From Deltaproteobacteria bacterium (lineage in GTDB: Bacteria > Myxococcota_A > UBA9160 > UBA4427), in NCBI GenBank assembly GCA_016713665.1, contig JADJOR010000001.1, forward strand, positions 620,001 through 684,000: a stretch of DNA of 64,000 bases. The letters are read 5' to 3'. Positions 52,393 through 59,954 of the stretch are shown one piece after another. Within the stretch, counting starts at the first letter, position 1; every line of letters begins with the position of its first letter. The notes under the pieces are model-generated. The model worked only from the letters and a program-made list of their open reading frames with translations, had not been told where the DNA came from and made no database searches. The position numbers and the translations under genes were made by a program.

Positions 52393-52632
52393 ATGTCGAA
52401 TTCTGCGGTGGAACGACTCAAGAAGAAGCTGCCGGAGCGGTTGGCCGAGGTTCGCGGTGAACGCTCGCAGCGCCAGTTCGCTCGCGAGCTCGGCGTCTTC
52501 CAACAGAACGTGAATCGCTACGAAAATGGAACCACGCCGCACACCGACTTCCTGATCACGCTGTCGACGAAGGAGAACATCTCCCTCGATTGGCTCCTGC
52601 TCGGCAAGGGCCGGATGCGACGCAGCCGCTAG
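52393..52632 (+). CDS. XRE/Cro-type helix-turn-helix regulator
   Basis: A 79-residue DNA-binding protein. Its HTH is RLAEVRGERSQRQFARELGVFQQNVNRYENGTTPHTDFLITLSTKENISLDWLLLGKG, where SQRQFARELG and QQNVNRYE are helices 2 and 3. The DWLLLGKG end is the usual boundary of phage-repressor-like XRE domains, but no S24 peptidase domain follows. ATG start with GAGG about ten bases upstream. It has its own promoter and an adjacent palindrome. No phage genes lie nearby; its targets could be itself and the wall-related genes downstream. Confidence 0.82.
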   Translation: MSNSAVERLKKKLPERLAEVRGERSQRQFARELGVFQQNVNRYENGTTPHTDFLITLSTKENISLDWLLLGKGRMRRSR

Positions 52633-52942
52633 GTCCGAGCGCCGCGGAGCCGTCCCCGCGACGGGCTCCGCGGCGCCGTCCGCCGCCGCGGCGTTGCCGC
52701 AGGCCTGCACCGCAATCGGGTGCGCCCGGTCACCCGACCTTCTCCACCCTGGGCAACCCGCTTCCTGCCGAACCCGGACCCCGGGGCCCGGGCGCACGCA
52801 GCTCGTCTGCCAACCTCCGACCGATCCGACGGAATCCCCTCGCCGTCCGCCGCGCGGCATGCCTCTTGCTCTCTGATCCCGCCATCGGGCCCCGTCCGGA
52901 ACGACGGTGGGGCTCGCGCAACGAGGCGGAACGGAGCGGGAC
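52633..52942. other. Intergenic region after the XRE gene
   Basis: This 310-base stretch holds a strong hairpin (52639-52676) just after the XRE stop. Beyond it I see no gene or clear promoter; the open frames here lack codon bias and homologous-looking content. Confidence 0.45.
52639..52676 (+). terminator. Terminator-like hairpin after the XRE gene
   Basis: A perfect 13-bp stem (52639-52651 with 52664-52676, 12-base loop) seven bases past the XRE stop. It lacks a U tract, so it may be a U-less or Rho-assisted terminator or an mRNA-stabilising hairpin. Confidence 0.5.
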
Positions 52943-53281
52943 ATGCTGCGGCTTTTCGTATGGACGACGATCGCGCTGACCTGCGCGGACCACTGGACGA
53001 CCTGGGTGTGTCTTCACGCCCCGGTCGAGGGCTGGGACGTCGTCGAGGCCAACCCCGTCGCCGAGTGGCTCTTCCAGCAGGCCGGCCTGGCCGCCGGGCT
53101 CGCGATCGACACCGCGCTCACGCTGGCGGCGATCGGCTATCTGGCGCTGACCCGGAACCTCGCCCACGAAATCAAGCTCGGTCTCCTGGCTGTGATCACG
53201 CTCACCACCGGCTACGCGGTCTTGTGCAACCTTGGTGCAGTGACCCAGATGGGCATCGCGCCCTGGTCGGGGAGTCTCTGA
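52943..53281 (+). CDS. Small membrane protein, DUF5658-like
   Basis: A 112-residue protein from ATG 52943 (GGAGCGGG upstream) with three membrane helices: MLRLFVWTTIALTCADHWTTWVCL, AGLAAGLAIDTALTLAAIGYLAL and LGLLAVITLTTGYAVLCNLG. The first helix carries DHWTTW and the loop EANPVAEWL, which fits the D-xxT ... EaNP pattern of DUF5658 proteins. Function unknown. It ends three bases before the lytic transglycosylase start, so the two are probably co-translated. Confidence 0.65.
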   Translation: MLRLFVWTTIALTCADHWTTWVCLHAPVEGWDVVEANPVAEWLFQQAGLAAGLAIDTALTLAAIGYLALTRNLAHEIKLGLLAVITLTTGYAVLCNLGAVTQMGIAPWSGSL

Positions 53282-53283
53282 AC

Positions 53284-53910
53284 ATGAATCGAGTCCATCT
53301 CGCGCTGCTGGCGTCCTGCGCCCTGCTGTCGACGACCTTCGAGCCGGCTTTCGCCGGCCACGACGAGGCCCGTTCGGCCGCGTATACGGCCCCGTCCGGC
53401 CACGACGCGAGCCGCGACGCGGAGCTCGTCGAGCACATCGTCCGCCGGCTCGCCTCGCGTCGCGCGTCGCTGTCGGAGCGCGACCAGCGGATGCTCGCCG
53501 AGACGATCGTCCGTGAGGCGCGCGCCCAGGGCCTCGAGCCCCATCTCGTCGCCGCCGTGATCGAGGTCGAGAGCGCGGGCCACCACCGCGCGGTCTCCCA
53601 CGTCGGCGCGCTCGGCCTGATGCAGATCCTGCCGGAGACCGGCCGCGAGCTGGCGGCCAAGCACGGGGTCCCGTGGTCGGGGCCGGACACGCTCTTCGAC
53701 CCGCAGATCAACGTGAAGCTCGGTGCCGCCTACCTGCGCGAGCTCACGAACCGATACGGCGACGTGTCGATCGCGCTGGCCGCCTACAACTGGGGGCCGG
53801 GCGTCATCGATCGCCGGCTGCGCGACGGCGACACGCTGCCCTCCGAGTACATCGACTCGGTCATGCGCGCCTTCGTGCGCGAGCCCGCCGGCGCGACGCG
53901 GCCCTCCTGA
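53284..53910 (+). CDS. Lytic transglycosylase (SLT domain)
   Basis: A 208-residue periplasmic enzyme that cleaves peptidoglycan to 1,6-anhydroMurNAc products. Signal peptide MNRVHLALLASCALLSTTFEPAFAG. The catalytic domain begins LAETIVREARAQGLEPHLVAAVIEVESAGHHRAVS, with the catalytic Glu in IEVES, followed by GALGLMQILPETG, the substrate-site AAYLREL and AAYNWGPG. ATG start with GGGGAG nine bases upstream. Its last 127 bases overlap the convergent dacB gene. Its product type feeds the anmK/amgK/murU recycling genes downstream. Confidence 0.92.
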   Translation: MNRVHLALLASCALLSTTFEPAFAGHDEARSAAYTAPSGHDASRDAELVEHIVRRLASRRASLSERDQRMLAETIVREARAQGLEPHLVAAVIEVESAGHHRAVSHVGALGLMQILPETGRELAAKHGVPWSGPDTLFDPQINVKLGAAYLRELTNRYGDVSIALAAYNWGPGVIDRRLRDGDTLPSEYIDSVMRAFVREPAGATRPS

Positions 53911-55484
53911 ACCGCCGCTCCCGGCGTCTCGGACGGGACGACCGGGAGCTCCCCTTCGAGCAGCGCCCGGGCGAGGTCGTCGACGGCCTCCATCGCCGCT
54001 TCGGTCCCGCCGCCCCGGCCGTTCACCAGGATCGAGAAGATCAGTCGCACGCCGTCGGCGCGCTCCGCATAACCCGACAGGGCGGTGACGCCGGCATCCG
54101 AGAGCAGGCCGGTCTTGGCGCGGATGCGCCCATCCGTGCCGGCGAGGCGACGCTCGAGGGTCCCGTCGCGACCGCCGATCGGCAGCGCCGCGATGAGCTC
54201 CGGGCCCGCGCGGAAAGAGCGTGACGCCAGCGCGAGCGCCTCGACCAGCATGCGCGGGCTCAAGCGATTCTGGATCGAGAGCCCCGAGCCGTCGACGAGA
54301 TGGGCGTTCGCGAGATCGAGCCCGAGCGCTTCGAGCGTCTCCCGCAGCGCGCGGATGCCCCCCGCCCAATCGCCCGAGGTGCTCGGAGCGCCCGCCCCAT
54401 CGACGCCGGCCCAGGCGCCGAGATCCTTCACGAGGGTCTCGGCGACGGCGTTGCTGCTCTGCTTGAGACACAGCCGTGCGATCTCGGCGAGACTTCGTCC
54501 CGGGCGTTCGAGGACCAGGACGAAGTCGCTGCCTTCGCGCGGCGCGCGCCGGACGACGCCCTCGACGCCGATGCCGTTGGCGCGCAGCTGATGGAGCAGG
54601 AGCGAGCCCGCGTAGAGCCCCGGATCGAGGACGCTGCGCGGGAACAGATCCCCCGGATCTCCGCGGCGGACGCGGCCTTCGACGCGGACGATCTCCTCGG
54701 CGAGTCCCTCGGACGACGCACCGGCGACGCGGTCGACGACCAGCTCGGGACGACCGCGGCGCGGGACGGTGCGCGCGAGATTGCGAAGCCGCAGATAGTC
54801 GACGGGCGGATCGACGGCGACCCGGGCCGCCGAGCCCACCGCCGCCCGCGGCCAGACCGAGACGGCAAAGGCGCCGAAGTTCGCCGTCAAAGCACCGATC
54901 GGCGCATGATAGGCGCGGGCCGTCAGGTCGCCCCACGACGGGTGCCAGGCCGGCCCCGCGAAGAGCCGGTCGTCGACGCGCAGGTCGCCCTGGACCCCGC
55001 GCAGCCCCGCGTGGCGCAGATCGGCGGCGACGCGCCACCAATCTTCCGAGCCCATCGCCGGATCGCCGCCCCCTTCGACGACGAGCTCCGGGACGAGGCC
55101 GTCGCCGTCGATGAGCGCGGGCGCCCAGACCCGCGTCACGAAGCGATGACTCGGACCGAAGCGCTCGAGGCTCGCGAGTACGGTCAGGAGCTTCTGATTG
55201 GAGGCCGGAATGAAGAGCTGGTCTGCGCCCCGGGCATGAACGACCGCCCCGTCGTCGGCGCGAGCGACCAGCACACCGACGCTCGCCTTTGCGAGCGCTC
55301 CACGCGCGAGCAGTCGGTCGATCCGGGCCGGGAGCGTCTCGGCGGCGGCCGATGGCCCGCTGGCGAGGGAGACCAGGGCCGCGAACACGAGGCCGCGCCG
55401 CGCGAGAACATCGAGCACTCTGCCGCCCACCCCGACTCGAGCTCGAGCCGTCGGGACGACGCACCGCGAGATCGGCCACGTCAT
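53784..55484 (-). CDS. dacB: D-alanyl-D-alanine carboxypeptidase/endopeptidase (PBP4 type)
   Basis: Peptidase family S13 wall hydrolase. The catalytic motifs are SNQK (Ser and Lys, within FIPASNQKLLTVLASL), SSN (KQSSNAVAETLVKD) and KTG (RAKTGLLSDAG). The N terminus has an extended signal region (LARRGLVFAALVSLASGPSAAAE); the start at ATG 55484 may be upstream of the real one. The family normally ends soon after VDDLARALL, but here about 50 extra residues run through the 3' end of the convergent lytic transglycosylase gene because there is no earlier in-frame stop. The tail looks non-conserved. Confidence 0.9.
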   Translation of the reverse strand: MTWPISRCVVPTARARVGVGGRVLDVLARRGLVFAALVSLASGPSAAAETLPARIDRLLARGALAKASVGVLVARADDGAVVHARGADQLFIPASNQKLLTVLASLERFGPSHRFVTRVWAPALIDGDGLVPELVVEGGGDPAMGSEDWWRVAADLRHAGLRGVQGDLRVDDRLFAGPAWHPSWGDLTARAYHAPIGALTANFGAFAVSVWPRAAVGSAARVAVDPPVDYLRLRNLARTVPRRGRPELVVDRVAGASSEGLAEEIVRVEGRVRRGDPGDLFPRSVLDPGLYAGSLLLHQLRANGIGVEGVVRRAPREGSDFVLVLERPGRSLAEIARLCLKQSSNAVAETLVKDLGAWAGVDGAGAPSTSGDWAGGIRALRETLEALGLDLANAHLVDGSGLSIQNRLSPRMLVEALALASRSFRAGPELIAALPIGGRDGTLERRLAGTDGRIRAKTGLLSDAGVTALSGYAERADGVRLIFSILVNGRGGGTEAAMEAVDDLARALLEGELPVVPSETPGAAVQEGRVAPAGSRTKARMTESMYSEGSVSPSRSRRSMTPGPQL

Positions 55485-55636
55485 GCAAAGCCTCGTCGCC
55501 CGAAGGCGAACGCATCTTGGCGGGGGGATCGAGCGCCAGCGCGCTTGACGCCGCCGAGCTTATCGGGGAGCCTGCGCTCGAGCAATCCGCGCGATGGGGA
55601 ATGACCCGCGCACGCGATCTGGGTTCGGGGGGACCG

Positions 55637-57010
55637 ATGCTCAATGCCATCTGGCTCGTGCTCGTCGCGACGTCGCTGCTCGTCGCGGCGGCTTCCGGCC
55701 CCGAGGCCGTCGCACGGGTCACGGATTCGATCTTCGAGAGCGCCAAGTCCGCCGTCCAGCTCGTGATCGGGCTGGTGGGCGTGATGGTCTTCTTCCTCGG
55801 CCTGATGCGCATCGCCTTCGACGCCGGGCTGCGCGAAGCGGTCGCGCGGTGGCTCGCGCCCGTCATGCGACGGCTCTTTCCCGAGATCCCCGCCGATCAT
55901 CCCGCGATGGGCGCGATGGTCATGAACTTCGCGTCGAACATCCTCGGGATGGGCAATGCCGCGACGCCGTTCGGCCTCAAGGCGATGAACGAGCTGGCAC
56001 GGCTCAATCGCCATGCGCCCTGGGCCTCCAACGCCATGGTCCTCTTCCTCGCGGTCAACGCATCCTCGATCACGCTCCTCCCCCCCCTCGGCACGATCGG
56101 CGTCCGCGCCGCCGCCCACTCCGCCGACCCCTGGGCGATCTGGATGCCGACGCTCTTCGCGACGCTCTGCTCGACCGCCGCGGCGATCGCGACCTACTTC
56201 CTCCTCAAGCCGCTCCCCCTGTTCGCACCGCCTGCCCTCGCCCCGTCGGCGGGCGCCGCCGTCCGCGTGGATGCCCCGGCGATCGGATCGACCAGGTCGG
56301 CTGACGAGGGCGAGCCGGACCCGACGGACGCGGGCCCCTCGGCCCGCGCCGCCCGGAACGACAGCGAGCCGAGCTGGCGCCGAAGCGCGCGGCGTGCCCT
56401 CGTCGGGCTCGCGCTGCTCGGCTTCGCTGCCTCGGTCGTCGCCGCATTCCGGTCCGACGCCCTCTCCCACGGCGCCGGGATTGCGGCGCGCAATCTGCTG
56501 CAACAGTGGACCCTGCCCGCGCTGCTGCTCGCCGTCCTCGCCTATGGATTCGCGCGCCGCGTCCCCGTCTACGATTCGATGGTGGCTGGCGGCCGCGAGG
56601 CCCTCGAAGTCGCGTCGCGCATCGTCCCCTATCTCGTCGTGATCCTCGTCGCGGTCGGGATGTTGCGCGCTTCCGGCGCGCTCGACGCCGTGATCGGTTG
56701 GATCGATCCGTTCACGAGCCAGATCGGCGTGCCGGCGGAAGTCCTGCCGATGGCGCTGATCCGTCCGCTCTCGGGCAGCGGCGCCCTCGGCGTGATGAGC
56801 GAGATCATCACGACCCACGGGCCGGATTCCTTCATCGGCATGTTGACCTGCACGCTCATGGGCTCGACCGAAACGACCTTCTACGTGCTCGCCGTCTATT
56901 TCGGCGCGGCGGGCGTCGTCGACGGACGCCACGCGCTGGCGTGCTGTCTCGCCGCGGACGTCGCGGGTTTTCTCGGGGCGGTCGCGGCGTGTCGTTATTT
57001 CTTTGGCTGA
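55637..57010 (+). CDS. SpmA-SpmB fusion, nucleoside-recognition (Gate) domain membrane protein
   Basis: A 457-residue polytopic protein joining two proteins usually encoded as spmA and spmB. The N-terminal half has SAKSAVQLVIGLVGVMVFFLGLMRIA and FASNILGMGNAATPFGLKAM; the second half has VASRIVPYLVVILVAVGMLRASG, LIRPLSGSGALGVMSEII and TLMGSTETTFYVLAVYFGA. Spm proteins affect spore cortex dehydration in Bacillus; in non-sporulating bacteria their role is not known. The location among wall-recycling genes suggests a cell-wall link. The ATG at 55637 has a G-rich site upstream. The stop lies in the first unit of a tandem repeat. Confidence 0.88.
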   Translation: MLNAIWLVLVATSLLVAAASGPEAVARVTDSIFESAKSAVQLVIGLVGVMVFFLGLMRIAFDAGLREAVARWLAPVMRRLFPEIPADHPAMGAMVMNFASNILGMGNAATPFGLKAMNELARLNRHAPWASNAMVLFLAVNASSITLLPPLGTIGVRAAAHSADPWAIWMPTLFATLCSTAAAIATYFLLKPLPLFAPPALAPSAGAAVRVDAPAIGSTRSADEGEPDPTDAGPSARAARNDSEPSWRRSARRALVGLALLGFAASVVAAFRSDALSHGAGIAARNLLQQWTLPALLLAVLAYGFARRVPVYDSMVAGGREALEVASRIVPYLVVILVAVGMLRASGALDAVIGWIDPFTSQIGVPAEVLPMALIRPLSGSGALGVMSEIITTHGPDSFIGMLTCTLMGSTETTFYVLAVYFGAAGVVDGRHALACCLAADVAGFLGAVAACRYFFG

Positions 57011-57071
57011 GGGCTCTTTCCTGGGCTGAGGGCTCTTTCCTGGGCTGAGGGCTCTTTCCTGGGCTGAGGGC
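57005..57071. repeat. 19-bp tandem repeat between spmAB and amgK
   Basis: GGCTGAGGGCTCTTTCCTG repeats three times plus a partial fourth, with no mismatches. The spmAB stop TGA lies in unit one and amgK starts three bases after the array, so the repeats form the whole intergenic gap. Confidence 0.95.
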
Positions 57072-57073
57072 GT

Positions 57074-58195
57074 GTGGAAGCGGATCGACTGAAGGCGGTG
57101 GTCGAAGAGCGATTGGGGCGGCGGGTGGCCTCGATCGAGGCGATTGCGGCGGGCATGGGGGCTCGCCGGTTCTACCGCCTCGAATTCGGGGAGGGGTCGC
57201 CGCGCACGATCGTGGCCCGGTGTGAGCCCGAAGCGTCGGCCTCCGCGGCGAGTGCGAGCCCGGTGGCGCGCTTCAGCGCCGGCTCGGCGGACCTCTTCCT
57301 GCCCACCGCCCCGAGCTGGCTCCCGGAGCCCCCCCTCGAGCCCCTTCGCAGCTTCCTCGAGGCGGCGGGGCTCCCCGTCCCACGGAGCCACGGCCACTTC
57401 CCGGCGCTCGGCCTCGAGCTGCTCGAGGACGTGGGCGCGCGCAATCTCCTGCAGGCGGAGCCCGGCGATCGCGAAGCGCTGTACCGCGAGGCCTGCGCGC
57501 TGGTTCCCCGCATGCAGCGGCTCTCGGCACCGCCCGAACACATCGCGGCCTTCGGCCGACGCTACGACGCCCCACTCGTCGAGACCAAGCTCTGGAAATG
57601 GCTCCACTGGGCCATCCCCGGCCTGCTCCGGCGCGAGGCCACGACGCGGGAGCTCGACGACCACGGCGCCCTCTTCGCCGCGATCAGCGTGGAGCTCGAG
57701 CACGCCCCCCGCCGACTCGCCCACCGCGACTACAAGGCCGAGAACCTCCACCTGCGCGCGAATCCCGCCGGCGGCCGTCCCGGCCTGGTCCTGATCGATG
57801 TCCAGGGTGCCTTCGTGGCCCCACCCGAATACGACCTCGTCTGCCTGCTCTACGACCTGCAGACCGACCTCGACGAGGCGCTCGCTGCCCGGCTCCTGGC
57901 GGAGGTGGTCCCGAATCTCCCGGATCACCCTTCCTCCCAGACCGCCCGCCGGCGATTCGACGCCCTGGCCGTGGCACGGCTCTGCAAGGACGTCGCCCAC
58001 GTCGTCCACGCGGGCCTGGCTCGGGGCGACCGTCGGCGCTGGCACGAGATCCCCCGTGGCCTCGAGCTCCTCGGGCGGGCTGCGGGACGCCTCGAGTCGG
58101 GGTTTCCCGGGATTCCGACCCTCATTTCTGTGATCCACGCACTTACCACGGCGATGGCGTCGGCCGATATTCCGAGCGAGGGAATCAAGCGATGA
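57074..58195 (+). CDS. amgK: N-acetylmuramate/N-acetylglucosamine kinase (AmgK-like phosphotransferase)
   Basis: A 373-residue aminoglycoside-phosphotransferase-fold kinase. Brenner motif LAHRDYKAENLHLR (catalytic Asp, metal Asn), then VLIDVQGAFVAPPEYDLVCLLYD, the variant typical of AmgK. The cell-wall sugar kinase AmgK phosphorylates MurNAc at C1; its product is used by MurU. It is followed 46 bases later by a MurU-like gene, the known functional pair, which is the main reason for this call. The long N-terminal lobe contains a Ser/Ala-rich insertion. GTG start directly after a tandem repeat. Confidence 0.83.
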   Translation: MEADRLKAVVEERLGRRVASIEAIAAGMGARRFYRLEFGEGSPRTIVARCEPEASASAASASPVARFSAGSADLFLPTAPSWLPEPPLEPLRSFLEAAGLPVPRSHGHFPALGLELLEDVGARNLLQAEPGDREALYREACALVPRMQRLSAPPEHIAAFGRRYDAPLVETKLWKWLHWAIPGLLRREATTRELDDHGALFAAISVELEHAPRRLAHRDYKAENLHLRANPAGGRPGLVLIDVQGAFVAPPEYDLVCLLYDLQTDLDEALAARLLAEVVPNLPDHPSSQTARRRFDALAVARLCKDVAHVVHAGLARGDRRRWHEIPRGLELLGRAAGRLESGFPGIPTLISVIHALTTAMASADIPSEGIKR

Positions 58196-58241
58196 TCTGG
58201 GACGGATCGACCGCGACAGAACCGGCGGTGGGGAGAGTCGC

Positions 58242-59222
58242 GTGCGCGCGATGATCCTCGCTGCGGGTCTCGGAACGCGCATGCGCCCGTTGACCGACGA
58301 GCGGGCGAAGCCGGCGCTTCCCGTCCGCGGGCGGCCGGTGATCAGCCTGCTGCTCGAGCTGCTCGCGCGCCAGGGGATCCGCGAGGTCATGATCAATCTG
58401 CATTATCTGCCCGACACGATCCGACGCGCGGTCGACGCGGACTGCCCGGCCGGGCTCGACGTGACCTGGTCCGAAGAGGAGAAGCCGCTCGGCACCGGCG
58501 GCGGGATCCGCCGGGCCGCCGAGTTCCTCCGCGCCAGCGAGACCTGCGTCGTGCTGGCCGGGGACATGCTGATCGATGTCGATCTCCCGACGCTGGCCGC
58601 CCGCCATCGCGCACGCGGCTGCGACGTGACCCTGGTGCTGCGGCGCGATCCGCGCGAGGCGACCTTCGGCAGCGTCGGTGTCGACGAAGCCGGCCACGTC
58701 CGTCGCATCGGGCGCCACCCCGTCGGCGATGCGGCCTCGAAGTCGGGGGCCCCGCTGCCCGAGACCGCACGCGGCCTGTTCACGAGCATTCGCTTCTTCG
58801 AGCGAGCGGTGCTGGCGGACTGGCCGGATCAGGAAGTCTTCGAGGACCTGCGCGATTGGCTGATGCCCCGCGCCGCCCGCGGCGCGCTCTCGCTCGCGGC
58901 CGAGGTCGTCGATCCCCGCGAATGCGTCTGGGAACCGGTGGGCACACCGGCCGAATATCTCGACGTCAACCTGACGCCGCCGGCGATGCCTTCTCTTGGT
59001 GGGGACGCGACGGCCTGGACGGGCGACGTCGAGATCGTGGGCGCCGGAAGAGACGTCGTGGCGGCGCGGTCGGTGCGGATTCCGGCGGACGCGCGCCTCA
59101 CGCGCTGCGTCGTCTGGGAGGACGCGGTCCTGCCGGCGGGCGTGCGCGCGACGGACGGGGTCTTCGGGGCGAGAGGCTTCCATCCGGCTGCGGCCGAAGC
59201 GGATCAGCGAGGCGCAGCATGA
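58242..59222 (+). CDS. murU: MurNAc-1-phosphate uridylyltransferase (MurU-like nucleotidyltransferase)
   Basis: Sugar-phosphate nucleotidyltransferase. Signature MILAAGLGTRMRPLTDERAKPALPV, then WSEEEKPLGTGGGIRRAA, VLAGDMLIDVD (metal Asp) and WEPVGTPAEYLDVN. The C-terminal 90 residues are left-handed-helix-like (VVAARSVRIPADARLTRCVVWEDAVLPAG), longer than Pseudomonas MurU. MurU converts MurNAc-1-P to UDP-MurNAc, bypassing the fosfomycin-sensitive MurA route. GTG start at 58242 (GGGGAG upstream). The stop overlaps the next start (ATGA). A mannose-1-P guanylyltransferase is the alternative, less likely beside amgK and anmK. Confidence 0.83.
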   Translation: MRAMILAAGLGTRMRPLTDERAKPALPVRGRPVISLLLELLARQGIREVMINLHYLPDTIRRAVDADCPAGLDVTWSEEEKPLGTGGGIRRAAEFLRASETCVVLAGDMLIDVDLPTLAARHRARGCDVTLVLRRDPREATFGSVGVDEAGHVRRIGRHPVGDAASKSGAPLPETARGLFTSIRFFERAVLADWPDQEVFEDLRDWLMPRAARGALSLAAEVVDPRECVWEPVGTPAEYLDVNLTPPAMPSLGGDATAWTGDVEIVGAGRDVVAARSVRIPADARLTRCVVWEDAVLPAGVRATDGVFGARGFHPAAAEADQRGAA

Positions 59223-59954
59223 GCGAAGTCGTCTTCGTCGGCACGAGCGACGCATTCGGAGCGGGCGGACGCCGCCAGTCGGCGGTCTTCGCCCGTGGCG
59301 AACGCGGAGGCATGCTGATCGACTGCGGGGCGACGACGAACACCGGCCTGAGCGCCCTCGAGATCCCTCGAGACGAGGTCGACGTCATCCTCGTCTCCCA
59401 TTTCCACGGCGACCATTTCGGCGGCATCCCCGGCTTCCTCTACGCCGCGCTCTACGCCGATCGGCGTCGCCATGCACTCGAGATCGCAGGCCCCCCGGAG
59501 ATCGAGGCGCGAGTCCACGCACTCGCGAACGCCATGGGCCACCACCTCGGCAATCGCGAGTGGAGCTTTCCGATCCGCTATCGCGAGATCCGACCGGGCG
59601 AGACCCGCGAGGTCGGGCCGGCGACGATCCAGGCCTTCGCCACCGCCCATCAGCTCGAGGCCCATCCCCAGGGCTACCGCATCCAGCTCGGTGCGGAGTC
59701 GATCGCCTACTCCGGCGACACCGGCTGGTTCGAGGCCCTGCCCCGCGCCGTCGCCGGCAGCGGCCTCTTCATCTGCGAGTGCCCTCGAATGCGCGGGGCT
59801 CGATTTCCATCTCTCGCTCGAGGAGCTGCGCGAGCATCGCGACGATCTCGACTGCGGTCGCCTGATCCTGACCCACCTCGGCGAGACGATGATCGGTCGG
59901 CGCGGTCAGATCGAGCTCGAGACCGCCGACGACGGATTCGCCGTCAAGCTCTGA
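59219..59954 (+). CDS. MBL-fold hydrolase, RNase Z-like (frameshifted)
   Basis: The ATG overlaps the murU stop. The metallo-beta-lactamase motifs are VILVSHFHGDHFGGIPGFLY and AYSGDTGWFEALP, the layout of small ribonuclease-Z-like hydrolases. As written the frame turns into Arg-rich sequence after ICECPRMRG. Removing one G from the run GGGG at 59795-59798 continues as GLDFHLSLEELREHRDDL and ILTHLGETMIG, the last containing the final zinc His, and ends at 59954. So this is an intact 244-residue enzyme carrying one extra G, in the DNA or in the assembly. Substrate unknown; coupling to murU suggests a metabolite role. Confidence 0.75.

Noticed and set aside
52161..52460. 99-codon open frame starting at the predicted transcript start
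   Set aside because: Not called as a gene: no domain, no ribosome-binding site, overlaps the XRE gene. Kept only as a finding.
52393..52632. Prophage remnant signalled by the XRE repressor
   Set aside because: No integrase, S24 domain, Cro partner or structural gene on either side.
57005..57071. CRISPR or attachment-site array
   Set aside because: Tandem 19-bp units without unique spacers and with no integrase or cas gene nearby.
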